NCBI GenBank assembly: GCA_030248295.1 | Contig: JASANH010001557.1 | Coordinates: forward strand, 124,001-188,000 | Length of the DNA stretch: 64,000 bases | From: Mesodorylaimus sp. YZB2_4 | Taxonomy: Eukaryota > Nematoda > Enoplea > Dorylaimida > Dorylaimidae | Reading direction: 5' to 3' | In this document: positions 1-11,330 of the stretch, in pieces | Numbering within the stretch: the first letter of the stretch is position 1 | How the letters are laid out: every line of letters starts with the position of its first letter | The notes under the pieces: generated by a model | What the model was told of the DNA's origin: nothing | The model's database searches: none | The model's input: only the letters and a program-made list of their open reading frames with translations | Made by a program: the position numbers and the translations under genes

Positions 1-9
1 CTGCCCGAA

Positions 10-1039
10 ATGGCCGATCAGCCGCCAAATGCTGATCAGGTCACCGACGAGAATCCCGTTGAAGAGTCTACTGTCCAGATCACGGCCGTCGATCGGCCCC
101 CCTATGAGCGCGACCAATTACCCCCTGCAGCTCGACGACAGCTTATCTCGGTTGAACAGGCCAAACATCTTCGTCAAGAAGTGTCCGAGTCGTATGAACG
201 TGCCGTTGCAGCTGTCGTGGAGGCAGACAATTCCAGGCGTCATGCCGAGTCAATACGAAGTGCAATCGAACGACGGGAGCAGCAATGGGACGAAGAACGA
301 TCGCAATTTGCTCAGGAACGATCGAAATTTGCTCAAGAACGGTTAAAGACGGCCATCCTCGAGGCCCAACTGCAGGCGCTACAAGCAAAAGTGGACAAGG
401 TAGAGCAGAGTAAGCAGCCTGATGTCCGTTCCTCTGCTCAGGGTGGTCACCAACCCAGTACTGGAGTCATCCCTGAGTGCCCCGCCTATGCCCGCTCTGA
501 TCCAGACCCCCGTGCCAATGATCCGCCACAGTCCCAAATCGGTTCGACCCGCTGGACGTCGTCCCCGTCAAGATTGTAACCAGTAACTGGTTCTCGTGGT
601 GACAATTCGAATGGTACGACAGCCTTCGCTTTTGGCGGAACGTGCTTCGTTCGTTGGTTCCTCAAGCACACCATGAACCCGGCAATGAAGATGACGCTGA
701 CGCACTCCGCCAAGTAGTGTCATCCGCGGCCCTCGCTCGAGCTCAGTCCGATTTGGATCACACGTTCGGCCCAGAAACCGATTTGATGCAATTTTGGTTC
801 GATAAGATCACGACCACATATAATACAGGTGGGGTTTTTGTCGATTTTTTCGCAACAACTCCTCTCGATATTAGGTATCTACATCCAGTCACGAAGCAGC
901 CGCTCGTGTATGACGCTCGAGCGTGAATGTGGGGTCGTCCAACGAACACCCAGCAGCAATCCGAACCAGTGTCCAATTTAGGTGACGCTCCTAATCAGAC
1001 CACTTCATCCGCGGGTACTGGCTTGCAGCCCCAACAACG
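10..1039 (+). pseudogene. Inverted partial copy of Ty3/gypsy-like gag (5' part)
   Basis: This is the N-terminal third of a retrotransposon Gag-like protein, nearly identical to the start of the minus-strand Gag at 2886-3920 but in opposite orientation. It opens with MADQPPNADQ, then an acidic stretch, then a long charged coiled-coil region (QFAQERSKFAQERLK). The first frame is open to 579. The reading then continues only in another frame (642-926), where the text again matches the other copy (QSDLDHTFGPETDLMQFW), so a frameshift and stops separate the two. Similarity ends at about 1039, where the sequence switches directly into the minus-strand Gag-protease. The copy has no capsid core, zinc knuckle or enzyme domain, so it cannot be functional alone. 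The left boundary lies outside the window. Confidence 0.85.
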
Positions 1040-3920
1040 CCACGTCAGATAATAGGTCAGATAATCGTCCCGCCCCCTCCATCGACTGTTCCAGTATGGA
1101 TGGATATCATTGTACGTCTTGCTGGACATGACTGAAACTTGAGCGCCAGTATCGATTGTGACTTGAACTTGTCGACCATCGATGCCGATAACGATTTCAG
1201 GCGATGGCTGTTTCTGATAAGGTGGAAAAGTACCAGCATGGAAAGAAAAAACATTACCTTGATTTGGTGATTGATCAACGACATGATTGTAAAATAAAGC
1301 GGAAGTTGAGGGAGCTTGCTGTTGTATGCATGGATTGCCATTTTGAACAGCGGCGACATCTTGAGCGTACAAAAATGGACATCGAAATGGACCATGACCA
1401 GGCGTGCGTCCACATCCAGACGTGGTGCAGGGCGGACGACTAGGGCAATGAGCTGGAACATGTCCTACAGCATGACAATCGGAGCATTTTCTTGTTGCTA
1501 CATCGGCGGGTGGAGGAATCGAAATTGTGGTATCGTACTGATAGCGAGTGATCGGGCACCGATACACACGATCGCCAATTCCTCTTGGTGGTCGAACATG
1601 CTGTGACTGACAGGATCGATTGTTCGTTCGAAACTGGTTCGACTGTTGACCATAATTTTGTGTTACTGATGCCAATTTGACTGAGGCTGATGTTGTTGGC
1701 ATTGAAGCTGTTGATGCAGACGATGGCGAGTTCCAGTTAGATGGTTTTGGCGCAGTTGAATTGTGAAGCTGCCATTTTATTCCCCGAAGTTTGATCTCTT
1801 CAAACGTTGGTCGTTGCGTGTTGTCGACATAAAGGTCTTGGATTAATGCAGCTAGCGGTCCCGGCATATTACCCTGGAATTGTTTGATCAGTAACCATCG
1901 CAGCTGGTCTTGATTCGCCGTAGGGAATGCCCTCTGTGCTGCTTGCTCCAATCGGTCGGCATATTCAGAGAATTTTTCGTTTGGAAGCAATTTCGTCTCT
2001 CGAAAAGCAGCCAATAAATACGGTTCGTCTTGCAGTTGAAAATGAGCGCACATATCTTTCACGAGTTGGGGCCACTCTATCGCCCTGCGATCAGGATATT
2101 TGTCAAGATAGCGGCGCATCCATCGGCTCGCATTGTCTCCCAAATAGAAGGGGAGGACGGTGATCAATTCGTGGTTGGACTGAGCTTGGAACATCTTCAT
2201 GCGCAGTTGATAGTCTCGAAGCCATTCGTCGAGTGGTGGGGAATCGGGTGATCCAGTATACGGTTTGATGTTGAGCTGAGGTGCCTTTCCTTTGTCCAAA
2301 GCTACTTGGATTCGTGAGCCAGCCAACGCATTTTGCTGAGCGTGCTGCAGCTGACTGGGTGGGGGGCGCGTTAGCATTGTGGGCCCGTCGACGCTCATAC
2401 GTTGCAAGATCGATACTTTCGGTTGATTGATCGATATTGTTACCAGGTTGTGCGGCTGTAGCTGTCACAGCTAAGTCGGTGACAGAGGAGGAAATTGCTT
2501 TTGCCAGATCGGATAAGGCGGGGGCGATCGTTGCTTGCACGGCTCCCTTGATTAGCGCTTGTAGATCGGGCGGTTGATTGGAAGGAACCGTTGGAACTGA
2601 CGGAGTAACCTGCACTGGCGTCGGCTTTGGTGGATCAGTTGGCTGGGGAGGGTTCCGACGCATCTGGTCCAATTCTTGTTGGAGACGCTGGATCGTTGCA
2701 GTTTGCTCCTTGTTCTGCCTCTGCATATCGGTGATTTCGTAAGATGCCAATGACAGTTCGTTATCTTGCGCCTGACACCATTCGATCAGTGTCTCGCGGG
2801 GAACTTGAGACAGGTCGTCGGCCAATGGAGGAAGCGGGAAGATTATCTGACCTTGTACTGGTGGATCAGTGAACTGAACGAGGCGTTGTTGGGGCTGCAA
2901 ACCAGTACCTGAGGACGAGACCTGTTGACTGGTAGCAACGTTGGGCTTTGAGCTCGACGGGGTTTCGGCTTTCTGCTGGCTGTCCGTTGGCAGGCCCCAG
3001 ATCTTGGTACGAGCATCATACAATAGCGGCTGTCGCGTGGTTGGGTGTAGATACCTGATATCGAGAGGAATCGTTACATAAAAATCGACAAAAACCCCAC
3101 CTGTAGAATAGGTCGTCGTGATCTTGTTGAGCCAAAATTGCATCAAATCGGTTTCGGGGCCGAATTGCTGGTCTAAATCGGATTGAGCACGAGCGTATGC
3201 GGCTGAAGAAACGGCTTGACGGAGCGTATCTGCGTCGTCCTCGTTGCCAGGTTCTGGATAAGCTTGAAGGACCATAGATCGGAGCATGCTCCGCCAAAAA
3301 CGAATGTTATCGTACCATTCGAATTGAGACCACGAGAACCAGTAACTGGTTGCAATCTTGACGGGGGGGGTGTCAAGCGGGTCGAACCGTTCTTGGGACT
3401 GTGGCGGATCATTGGCACGGGGATCTGGATTGGAGCGGGAATAGGCGGAGCACACCGGGATGACTCCAGTACTAGGTTGGTGACCACCCTGAGCAGAGGA
3501 ACGGACATCAGGTTGCTTACTCTGCTCTACCTTGTCCACTTTCGCTTGTAGCGCCTGTAGTTGGGCCTCGAGGATAGCTGTCTTTAACCGTTCTTGAGCA
3601 AATTTCGATCGTTCCTGAGCAAATTGCGATCGTTCTTCGTCCCATTGCTGCTCCCGTCGTTCGATTGCACTTCGTATTGACTCGGCATGACGCCTGACAC
3701 TCTCTGGCTCTACGACTGCTGCAAGAGCACGTTCGTACGATTCGGACACTTCTTGACGGAGTTGTTTGGCCTGTTCAACCGAGATGAGCTGTCGTCGAGC
3801 TGCAGGGGGTAATATGTCGCGCTCATCGGGGGGCGGATCGACGGCCGTGATCTGGACAGTAGACTCTTCAACGGGATTCTCGTCGGTGACCTGATCAGCA
3901 TTTGGCGGCTGATCGGCCAT
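1040..3920 (-). pseudogene. gag: Ty3/gypsy-like retrotransposon gag with zinc knuckle and start of protease
   Basis: Read on the minus strand from the ATG at 3920. The N-terminal part (about 500 residues) has the coiled-coil charged region and proline-rich linkers. Near 2400 the sensible reading moves to another frame (ORF 2407-995), which carries a retrotransposon_gag-type capsid core (LDEWLRDYQLRMKMF, LPFYLGDNASRWMRRYL, FSEYADRLEQAAQRAFP). A CCHC zinc knuckle (CSDCHAVGHVPAHC) follows, then a second Cys-rich stretch, then a retropepsin-type active site (VTIDTGAQVSVMSS, near 1130-1160). The protease is cut off at about 1040 by the inverted copy. Reverse transcriptase, RNase H and integrase are absent. 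The frame change near 2400 could be programmed frameshifting or decay; the truncation favours a dead element. Gypsy assignment rests on the capsid fold and CCHC plus DTGA order. Confidence 0.88.
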
Positions 3921-3999
3921 TTCGGGCAGAATAATTGGCGAAATCGATGAGTGGCTTGCAAAGCCTGGCTAGTATCGGGCGGGAGTGAGGTGGAGAATC

Positions 4000-4030
4000 G
4001 GTGGATAGGGTCCAGTGCATCCTATCCACC
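4000..4030. other. Short hairpin in the gag leader
   Basis: GGTGGATAGG at 4000-4009 pairs with CCTATCCACC at 4021-4030, leaving an 11-nt loop. It lies about 80 nt upstream of the minus-strand Gag ATG, in what would be the untranslated leader of the element transcript. Such a position suits a dimerisation or packaging stem, but that role is inference. Confidence 0.5.
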
Positions 4031-5640
4031 CGGTGCACGGCTCACACGGGTTAGAGACCGGCAATGGGAACCAATATAAGACCACTTGTCTTATAGAGAA
4101 GGTTTACCACTCGACGCGACACCCAGCCACACACCGCCGCTAGGGGGCGCCAACCTCCCGCCATGTTGTCAGACTGAAAAACTTTTTAAGGGGGTGCATT
4201 CCTTAAGTTGCCACGTTATAATTGCACCGATTATTGACAGTACTTTGCTGCTGGCGTCTATACGAATTTTCGGCAGCAGGCCATCAATCAACAGCAGCTT
4301 TTAAATTTTTATATGCGCATTTCGTTCGATTCAACCGCCCGCCTAAATCCTGACCCATCAGAAACTTGACCAGGCCCAAACCCATGGGCTAAAAACCAAT
4401 TTTGATACGTATATACACCAAAAACACTGAAACAACAGACAACTGTGCATCTAATACCTCTCTCTGACAAAGTACGCATATTTCATCCATGATAACGCAA
4501 ACGCAAATTTAGAAGCAATATCAGGATCGAATCGTAAGCTCAGACATGCTTGTTCATGCTATGCTATGCTTTGCTTTACTGTGCCAATTGCTCATAGATT
4601 GCGTATTTATGGCAAAAATTTGCGCCATGAAAATGTAGTCTAAGCCGCAGGTACACTGGAACAGGCGGTAGATTCAGAAATGAAATGCTGGGAGTCAATC
4701 TTAAAAAAAACTATGCTACATGCGCGTCGGACAAGAAGCACAGCAGATGGGTGATGGATCTTTGATGGCTGGCCAGTTGAGACCTCGGCGATCAGTGCAT
4801 AAACAGCTGTTTGATCCTTGGTTGCGTATTATTTTCATGAATAAGTCATGAACTAAGAGCTTGAAGTGAGCATACAAAAACGTGACTGCTACTGTTGATT
4901 GATAGCATACTACCAAAAATTCGTGTAGACGCCCACTCAATTTTTGTGACTGCCTCTAAATTTGGAAGCATTCGTAGATGTGGAAGACGCCAACGCTATA
5001 AGCTAAGTGCGGGAGCAACAGTCTCTGCAGTGTTCACAATGGCTGCAGAGTAGTCCAGTTGGGTGGAGTTGAACCTACTGATCCTATTGGATACGGTATC
5101 GACAGTGTCTATATCGATAAGTGGGTCAGAATTCAAGACCAGTGATAATAAACGTGGTACATCAAGCCCCCCTCATCAGTGTTAACCCAAGGCTAGGTGA
5201 GTATTTCTCAGAGGCTTTTAATAAAAGCTAATTTGTAATAAGGCAGTTCATTAAAATTTCTCGGACAGAGCTAGTTTAAATTAAAGGGTGCACCTAGCGA
5301 AAAAGTGAGCACTTCAGAGTTTTTGATTCGTGGTAGAGAAGCACCAAACAGTTTTGGTATTCGGGCTGTGGTCAACTCAAACCCGAAAGTCCAACGAGCA
5401 AAAAAGGATGTGCGCTGTTAAACTATCCCCCATCCATTAGTTTCTTATACAACTTCCCTCACCTTGTCCAGTCCTGATCTGATAAGCAGCAGCATCCTTA
5501 ACCTAATCCCGGCCAGAATGGGGTATGAAATCTTTTGGGCGCCTGAAAGGGGGGGTTCAGAGGGCGACAAAATGCGGTGCGAAGTTTTTACATTTATGAA
5601 GCGGGCTCATGACTCGAAAAATGATTTTTCTAGACGCTCT
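4031..5640. other. No recognisable gene; possible LTR/leader remnant
   Basis: This stretch lies upstream of the minus-strand Gag and would contain the leader and LTR if the element were complete. I could not identify matching LTR ends, a primer-binding site or any coherent protein. Only short chance reading frames are present. Confidence 0.4.
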
Positions 5641-5924
5641 AGGTGAAACAAAATTTCTCAATTTCCCAGTTTGAAAATGAAAAATGCCATTTTCCAGTTT
5701 TTCCGGATTTTGGCTTCAAGACTTCAATTTTCCACGATTTTTCCGCGTTTTCCAGATGCAATTCGAAATTATCCCTCAAGTTTCTACAATTTAGAAGATG
5801 GGCTTTCTGTGAGGTCCGACCAATAGGAAACAGGTTGCCAGCCTTAAATTTTCGTGCTGCTTTTTTATGTTTGAATTCGATGCACCCATTCGTAATGATA
5901 GTGACGCAACTGCTTGCTTTTCTG

Positions 5925-6025
5925 TGCGGACTCGATTTTTTGGGGATTATTCCGAAAAATGGACTCGATTTTCCTAGGATTTTCCCCAAAAACGGACTTT
6001 TTCGTGCGGACTCGATTTTCTTGGG
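5925..6025. repeat. Small minisatellite
   Basis: A degenerate unit of about 30 bp built on 'cggactcgattttcttggg' recurs about three times, with intervening 'aaaatggactcgattttcc'. The surrounding 5640-6060 is open on both strands but AT-rich and repetitive (phenylalanine/lysine-rich translations), so I do not call a gene there. Confidence 0.55.
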
Positions 6026-6059
6026 TTTTCTGGAAGTCGTTGACCGATATCAGCTCTAA

Positions 6060-7340
6060 CTCATTGATCTTCCGGTCTTTTTTTAACAAAGACACATCAT
6101 CGTGTTGGGACACGAATGAGAAATCGAATGCCCATCGCGGAAAGTTTCTATCTCTCACCTATTTTAAGATATTAGGCGCCAAAGTTGAGGGTCCTGTTCG
6201 AGTTGGCGATTTTCAGACCTCTCGCGACCTGCTCCTTCAGGCTAACTGGGAGACGGGGTTTGACCAGCCTAAAATATGGCCAATTCATCTGGCTTTCAAC
6301 ATGACCCCTATCAGCTATACTCAAGCTTCACATTCGATATGCAATCATGCAAAAAACTGCAGCAACAACAGGCCTGCTGCGAAAAAAAAAGGAATTTTCT
6401 GACAAAACCAAATTTTTCGAACTCTTGGGAAAAAAACATAAAATCAGACATGTATTTCCACATAGAGCTTTAAATAGCATGGATTGGTTCATCCAGGCAG
6501 AAATTCAACTTCTAATCGTGGAAATAGAGTGAAAGAAAGTAGCGATTACTATGTGCCACAAGTATGCACCTGATGAATATCTGATGATCTGTATCGTCTT
6601 TGTCGTTATAGCCCCTTGAATGATGAGTATCGGCACTTCGGACTGCGAAGCGAAATAGGAGCAATTATTTTCGCGCAAGCTTCTAACTGCGCTCATTCGA
6701 GCCTCCCGACTGTCACCAGGTTTTTGCACCTTAGCATTATTGCGCGCGGCAAATTCAAATAAATGACTGTCGGGGAGCCAACTCTTTTAAAGTTACAGAG
6801 CAGCCTCCATCCGCTAATTTTTCTTTACTTCAACAAAATGACTTGTACCTTATAGCTTGACTCTGCACTTGAACACTTGATCCTGACCCCGCCGCGACTT
6901 TTGGCATGGCAGAGTCAGTATTGCGGTAGGGCTCAAAATTTTTGGCTTATATAGGGGCGGGGAAGATGGGATTTCCTTGGTTTTTTGCATAAGGGGGTCA
7001 CTATTTTTTGGCTCGTTCAGACGGGGGGGGGGGGGGGGGTTAGACCGTTTTTCAAAACTTCAACATTACAAAGTTGACAAATTCCCAACCTAAGAGGGAG
7101 GTCGCGGTGTCCCTCTTCTCCCCGTTTCGTATGCTTAAAAGCAGCACCGCTGCAAAGACTTTATTTGTGATTCTTCCTCTGCATGGAGCTGGCAGCTAGT
7201 TGCTTCCCTCCCACCCCCATCAAGGTTATCTTTCTGCCATGGACTGGGCCAAAAAAGCCGAATAGGATCGAGATCAGGATCCTGGCGCAGGGTTGAATCA
7301 GTCGATGTTGCCAACGTAGGCGACCAACAGTATAGCCCTG
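6060..7340. other. No recognisable gene; 17-bp G tract
   Basis: Only short frames without family resemblance are present. A run of 17 G at 7023-7039 is the only notable composition feature. Confidence 0.4.
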
Positions 7341-7392
7341 AATAGTGCGAGAAAAATTGTATTTTTTCAGATTACAATTTCTGTTCTCAATT

Positions 7393-8176
7393 ATGTGTCA
7401 CTCTTCGAAGCAACCAGTTTTTGCATCGTTGTTGATCATATTGTTGTGTAAGTATAACCTCAAGAGTCGTGCAAGTTCGAATTCTGGACGGTTTTTTAAA
7501 TTTCTGGTGCTCTCACAAAGTCAACTCGAGTCATTTTGGTTACAAGATATAATGCTTTGCAAAAGAATGTCTTTTAGGGTTTATAATCATGTCTACGATT
7601 GTGGTGATACAGTTTCAGAAAAAAAAGTCTTATTTTTTTGTTAACCCATCCTTAAAAGATTCAGCTAGCTGAATTTAAGTGAATAATTCATTTTTCCTCA
7701 CAAAAATCTTCATACCATGCACATTTGGTAAATGGGCTTGCGGCCTGAAACTCCTTGAGAATCAGTGACTTGGTCACGTTGCGACTGCTTAGTAAAAAAC
7801 ACAAAACGAATCAAACAAGAGTCGATGATTAACAAAGTCAACATATCACTCACAACAGTGTTTGGCTCCTTGATGAGTGTGTCACAGCAAATGGCAGGAG
7901 AAATGTGTGTCCCACAATTTTACTGCCACAAGCACAATATGACCAGAGCGGACTGCTCAGCTCAAACTCCCAATGATGTTATGGCTGACCTACTGCTCTC
8001 TTTCCATTCCTATTTTCAGTGCACCTCATACACAAACAGAACAGGTTGCAGACAAGGAAAGTACCGGTACCATGGCAATCACAAAGAGATGCGTGCCGTA
8101 CCAAAGAAACCTCACGTGCCATTCGAAAGAAAAAGAAGCTAAACGAGAGAACCTTTCTCGACATTGCATGCCCTGA
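7393..8176 (+). CDS. Possible small secreted Cys-containing protein, multi-exon
   Basis: A candidate first exon starts at ATG 7393, just after an acceptor-like 'ttttttcag', and encodes MCHSSKQPVFASLLIILL, a typical signal peptide. It ends at a consensus donor at 7447 (TTGT|GTAAGTATA). A later exon includes MCVPQFYCHKHNMTRADCSAQ near 7900-7960. A possible short intron ends at 'ttcctattttcag' (8020), and a tail carries two or three cysteines (RCVPYQRNLTCHSKEKE, stop at 8176). A related decayed stretch at 58270-58450 shares DCSAQ and the PH...C...C pattern. Exon joins are uncertain and the function is unknown. Confidence 0.35.
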
Positions 8177-8179
8177 CTG

Positions 8180-9090
8180 AACGCCCAAGAAAAGCGAAAA
8201 CGATCAATGCCAGAATGAGCGAAAAAATCGAATTTCCATACAGGTTTCTCAGTGGGTCAAAAAGGGAAAAATGGAAACTTTTTACAAACGATATTGATCG
8301 ATATTGGTTTATCATCGAAATCTGAAAAAAAAACAAGACTGCACATTCTTGTTGGAAAAACTCTAGTCACCCTCCTGAACATGACAAGGCATCTATAAAA
8401 CTAAAATTAAGTAGAAGAATTGAATTACCTCCATTTCAGAATAAAAAACTTTTCTGGAACCTGATTCTCGAATTTCCAATCTTGAGTTTTCAAGCCTGTT
8501 GTAAGCCCCGATTCAGCGCACACTTTCCCTAGTTTTTGCCTCCTAAAAGTTTAAAGTAAGAATGATTCTCAGGTAGCAAGGTGGCTTCGCCCACCACTAC
8601 GATAGAAATTTGAATTCGAATGCATGAACTAGACCACTTTTGACGGCTTGTCACAGCTGTCCACGTGGCTATTGGCAGCTAAAATTCTGGCAAAGGGTTT
8701 CTATGGTTATATGTGAGGTTTTTAGTCAGTTTTTGACCCCATATTAAAGAGGACAGTCAGAAAGTTCTCTTACAAGTATCTGTGTCTCGCAGTTTTTCTT
8801 TTATGATTGTGGTAAGGTGGTAGGACACCTGCTGTTGGAAGTCTCAATCTGTTGGCCATAACTCTCCCATAACTATTCTCAGAATTCAGACCTGCGTGGC
8901 TGTTAGCGTTATACTGACATAAAAATATGATCGATTATGACACAAAAATTTGTTGCTTCTAAGCCTGACGAATAATCGAGATTGAAGGTTTATATCTAGA
9001 GTTGTGTTGGTGATGTGCGCATCTTTTTGGTATCAGTTACGTGATCTGTTTGGGTTGACAGCGGAAGTCCGATTTCATCGGCTGGACAGT
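8180..9090. other. No recognisable gene
   Basis: Only short, AT-rich frames without family resemblance on either strand. Confidence 0.4.
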
Positions 9091-9096
9091 AGTGTA

Positions 9097-9199
9097 ATGG
9101 GGATTAAAAAAAAAGATTTGTGTGCCGTAGTAATGTTATCTGTGTGTGGTGCACTTATGCTACCTTTGCCTGTTAGTCCTGAATCAAAATCGAGTACAG
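9097..9199 (+). CDS. Putative first exon encoding a signal peptide
   Basis: From ATG 9097 the frame reads a basic start then a hydrophobic core (MGIKKKDLCAVVMLSVCG), followed by polar residues. It stops at a good splice donor (ACAG|GTAATG, 9199/9200). Codon reading and donor position fit a first exon of a secreted protein. No downstream exon could be recognised before the SINE at 9.54 kb, so the gene may be broken or the call may be chance. Confidence 0.3.
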
Positions 9200-9525
9200 G
9201 TAATGCTGACTGGTTTCATTGTGTCCTTTGTTTTGTGAGTTGCACTAAACTTTTTCGCTAGTATCCTAGCTAGTCCCATCTTTGCGTTGATACAGTGTGG
9301 TCATAGTGAAGGATATGCGAAACCTTGCAAAACAATGTTTGGCGCCAGGGTGAGGATCTCTCCAGTAATTGACAATGGATACCAACTGAAAATAAAAATT
9401 TTAACTGCTATTACTGCCATTACTAGACTGCTATTACCCAACTTCTATTACTGGAAATGTCAGGGCCTGAAAAATCCGCAGTTACTGTAGATCTAGCTTT
9501 AAGATCATGTACTTATCCGCGAGGC

Positions 9526-9970
9526 ATATAAGTCTCGCAAGCGGCCGCGGTGGTATAGCGGTTCGGCATTCGTCTCTCCGTATTGCTTGGGAGCGAGTGG
9601 CTGGACTCGTCCCGGGTTCGATCTTCAGTGATGGAGGTCAGTTTGCGAACCATTAACCCTCGCTGACCTTGCACGCCAGGCCGTGGGTGACTCACCTGGT
9701 ACCGCCGAGGTGCTCCAAGTGGAGAGACGCAAGCCAAGCGAGTAGACATTCTCGGCTGTCGCAGACTGACAGGGTTTAAAGCCCGCCCGCCATCGTCTAA
9801 AGAAGTCGGTGTCTGGTCCAGGTGCTCCTAGTGGAGACACGCAGAGGGAAGCTGCTGTGTGTGCCGGTCGTCGCACAACCCTGCTTATAAGGTTTGACTG
9901 CTGGCCGGCTATAGGCAAAACGGGCTTCGACCAACGAAAATTTTTAAAAAAATATATATAAGTCTCGCAA
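9526..9970. repeat. Target-site duplication pair of the SINE
   Basis: The 15-bp sequence atataagtctcgcaa occurs immediately before and after the element with no mismatch. This implies a fairly recent insertion. Confidence 0.85.
9541..9955 (+). mobile_element. tRNA-derived SINE
   Basis: The 5' end carries RNA polymerase III promoter boxes typical of a tRNA head: box A-like GGTGGTATAGCGGTT and, about 55 nt on, box B-like GGGTTCGATC. The body is unrelated to tRNA and ends in an A/T-rich tail (tttttaaaaaaatatat). A perfect 15-bp direct duplication, atataagtctcgcaa, flanks it at 9526-9540 and 9956-9970, as expected for LINE-mediated retroposition. The intact tRNA cloverleaf is not maintained, so this is not an active tRNA gene. 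Confidence 0.85.
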
Positions 9971-10321
9971 GTAGGTAATCATGTAAAACTTCCCCGCAAA
10001 GCATTTCAGCTTGGAAACTGAGAGGTTGAGTCAAGGTGAGGCTAGATTAGCTGGGCCTCGCCTTCATGTATTCAGAGTACAATGGCTAGGCTACCCCTCT
10101 GATGTCTGGCAGGAGATTTTTTGGAGATACTGAAACCTTTTGCACCTGTAGGTAGGTTAAAAGTTCAAAATAGATTGAGCGCATCTGTCATCCGATCCCC
10201 CTCGAGCTGACAAAATGTCTCATACAAGAAAATTTCCTCATGATGCTCCATGTTTTTTTTGCACATGATTACATGACACTACATAGTGGGCTAGCAGTGT
10301 TTCACTGGAAGCTGGTCGGAA

Positions 10322-11330
10322 GTCTTCGTGCGTTTTTTGTCGTGGTCGTCACTGGTCAGACAAGTGCCAGAAATTGGCTACGTTTTTTTGTCAGGAGGGA
10401 GAAAGTGAAGGGCACTTGTTACTGTCATCTGCAGACTGGTCATCGTGTCAACAAGTGTAAAAGCGACAAGCGTGTTTTTATTGTAAGAAGCGCAGGCACC
10501 ATCATTATAGCTCGAGCCTGTCCCGTCTGAGGTATCGAATGTTGCCACTGATGCGGCTATGGGTTCACTGTCGTCATCGGCGGAGAGCTCGTTGCTTTCT
10601 CCTGGTGAGATGGTGTTTCTTCTGACTGCGACTGCAGTGGTTCAATCGCCAACTGCCAAGACTTCGTCTAAGGTTAGGCTTTTCTTGGATAGTGAAGTCA
10701 CAGGCGGTCATTTCGGCAGCTTCAGCGAAGCAGGTGGGCTTGAAGGCTGAGGATAAGCAGCGCATTTTGGATCACTCGTTTGTCACGTTGTCTGTGAATG
10801 TCTTCAGGATTCAGCAGCTGGCTGATCTGTTGTACGAGTCTTTGCCTTTGGCTTACTCATTGCATAATAGCACTGACAATAAGCAATTGGACTTGTTTGT
10901 TGTAGACGATAATTATTGGGATTACTTTTCTCTTGGAAAGATTGAGGTCTTACCCGGTCTGTATTTAGTCGCATCTACTTTGAGCTGGATTTTGATAGTC
11001 AGGCAGGCGAGAGGTGATCGGGCGTTTCCGTCGGACACTATCGGATAAGATTGCATCTTTTAAATTCTGGGATTTAAAAACTCTGGGCATTACAGACTAT
11101 CTGCAGGATGTTGGAGTTGAGAAAGCTCTAGAGCAGTTTGATGAGACGATCTTTTCACGCGATGGGAGAGATCGGAGATGTCGAGACTGGAGAAAGATTA
11201 GTGGTGGCTTCGTGCCACTGGGAATCACTGAATATCGTTAGGTCAAATAGTGTCAGGCTACAGGTCGACTGAGTTATGGTACCGATTGTACGACTGACTT
11301 GCTCAGAAGCAATGTGAGGAGTTTGCGTTA
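10322..11330 (+). pseudogene. BEL/Pao retrotransposon remnant: gag zinc fingers, protease, start of pol
   Basis: Near 10330 one frame reads CVFCRGRHWSDKC, and a second knuckle (CHLQTGHRVNKC) follows at about 10430. Together they resemble the paired zinc fingers of Pao Gag. From about 10670 the protease core follows (KVRLFLDS, frame break, then SAKQVGLKAEDK), ending in DDNYWDYFSLGKIEVLPG and STLSWILI, the characteristic end of the Pao DUF1758 aspartic protease region. A further frame gives FWDLKTLGITDYLQDVG and LEQFDETIFSRDGR, the conserved run-up to the Pao reverse transcriptase. At least three frame changes separate these blocks, so the copy is dead. RT palm motifs are missing. Confidence 0.82.

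Larger units (their letters stand above)
1..3936. repeat. Imperfect inverted repeat with arms of about 1.04 kb
   Basis: Positions 1-1039 match the reverse complement of about 2886-3936, including the Gag start codon context on both sides. The arms flank the unique Gag-protease segment 1040-2885. Small differences and several frame-changing indels separate the arms, so the duplication is not brand new. The left arm continues beyond the window edge. Confidence 0.85.

Noticed and set aside
143-976. Minus-strand and alternate-frame reading frames over the left gag copy
   Set aside because: They mirror the gag frame and have no independent family resemblance.
5643-6059. A 138-residue open frame
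   Set aside because: It lies on a minisatellite, is Phe/Lys-biased, and the opposite strand is equally open.
9541-9640. A functional tRNA gene
   Set aside because: Boxes A and B are present but the acceptor stem and anticodon arm do not fold, and a SINE tail with target duplication follows.
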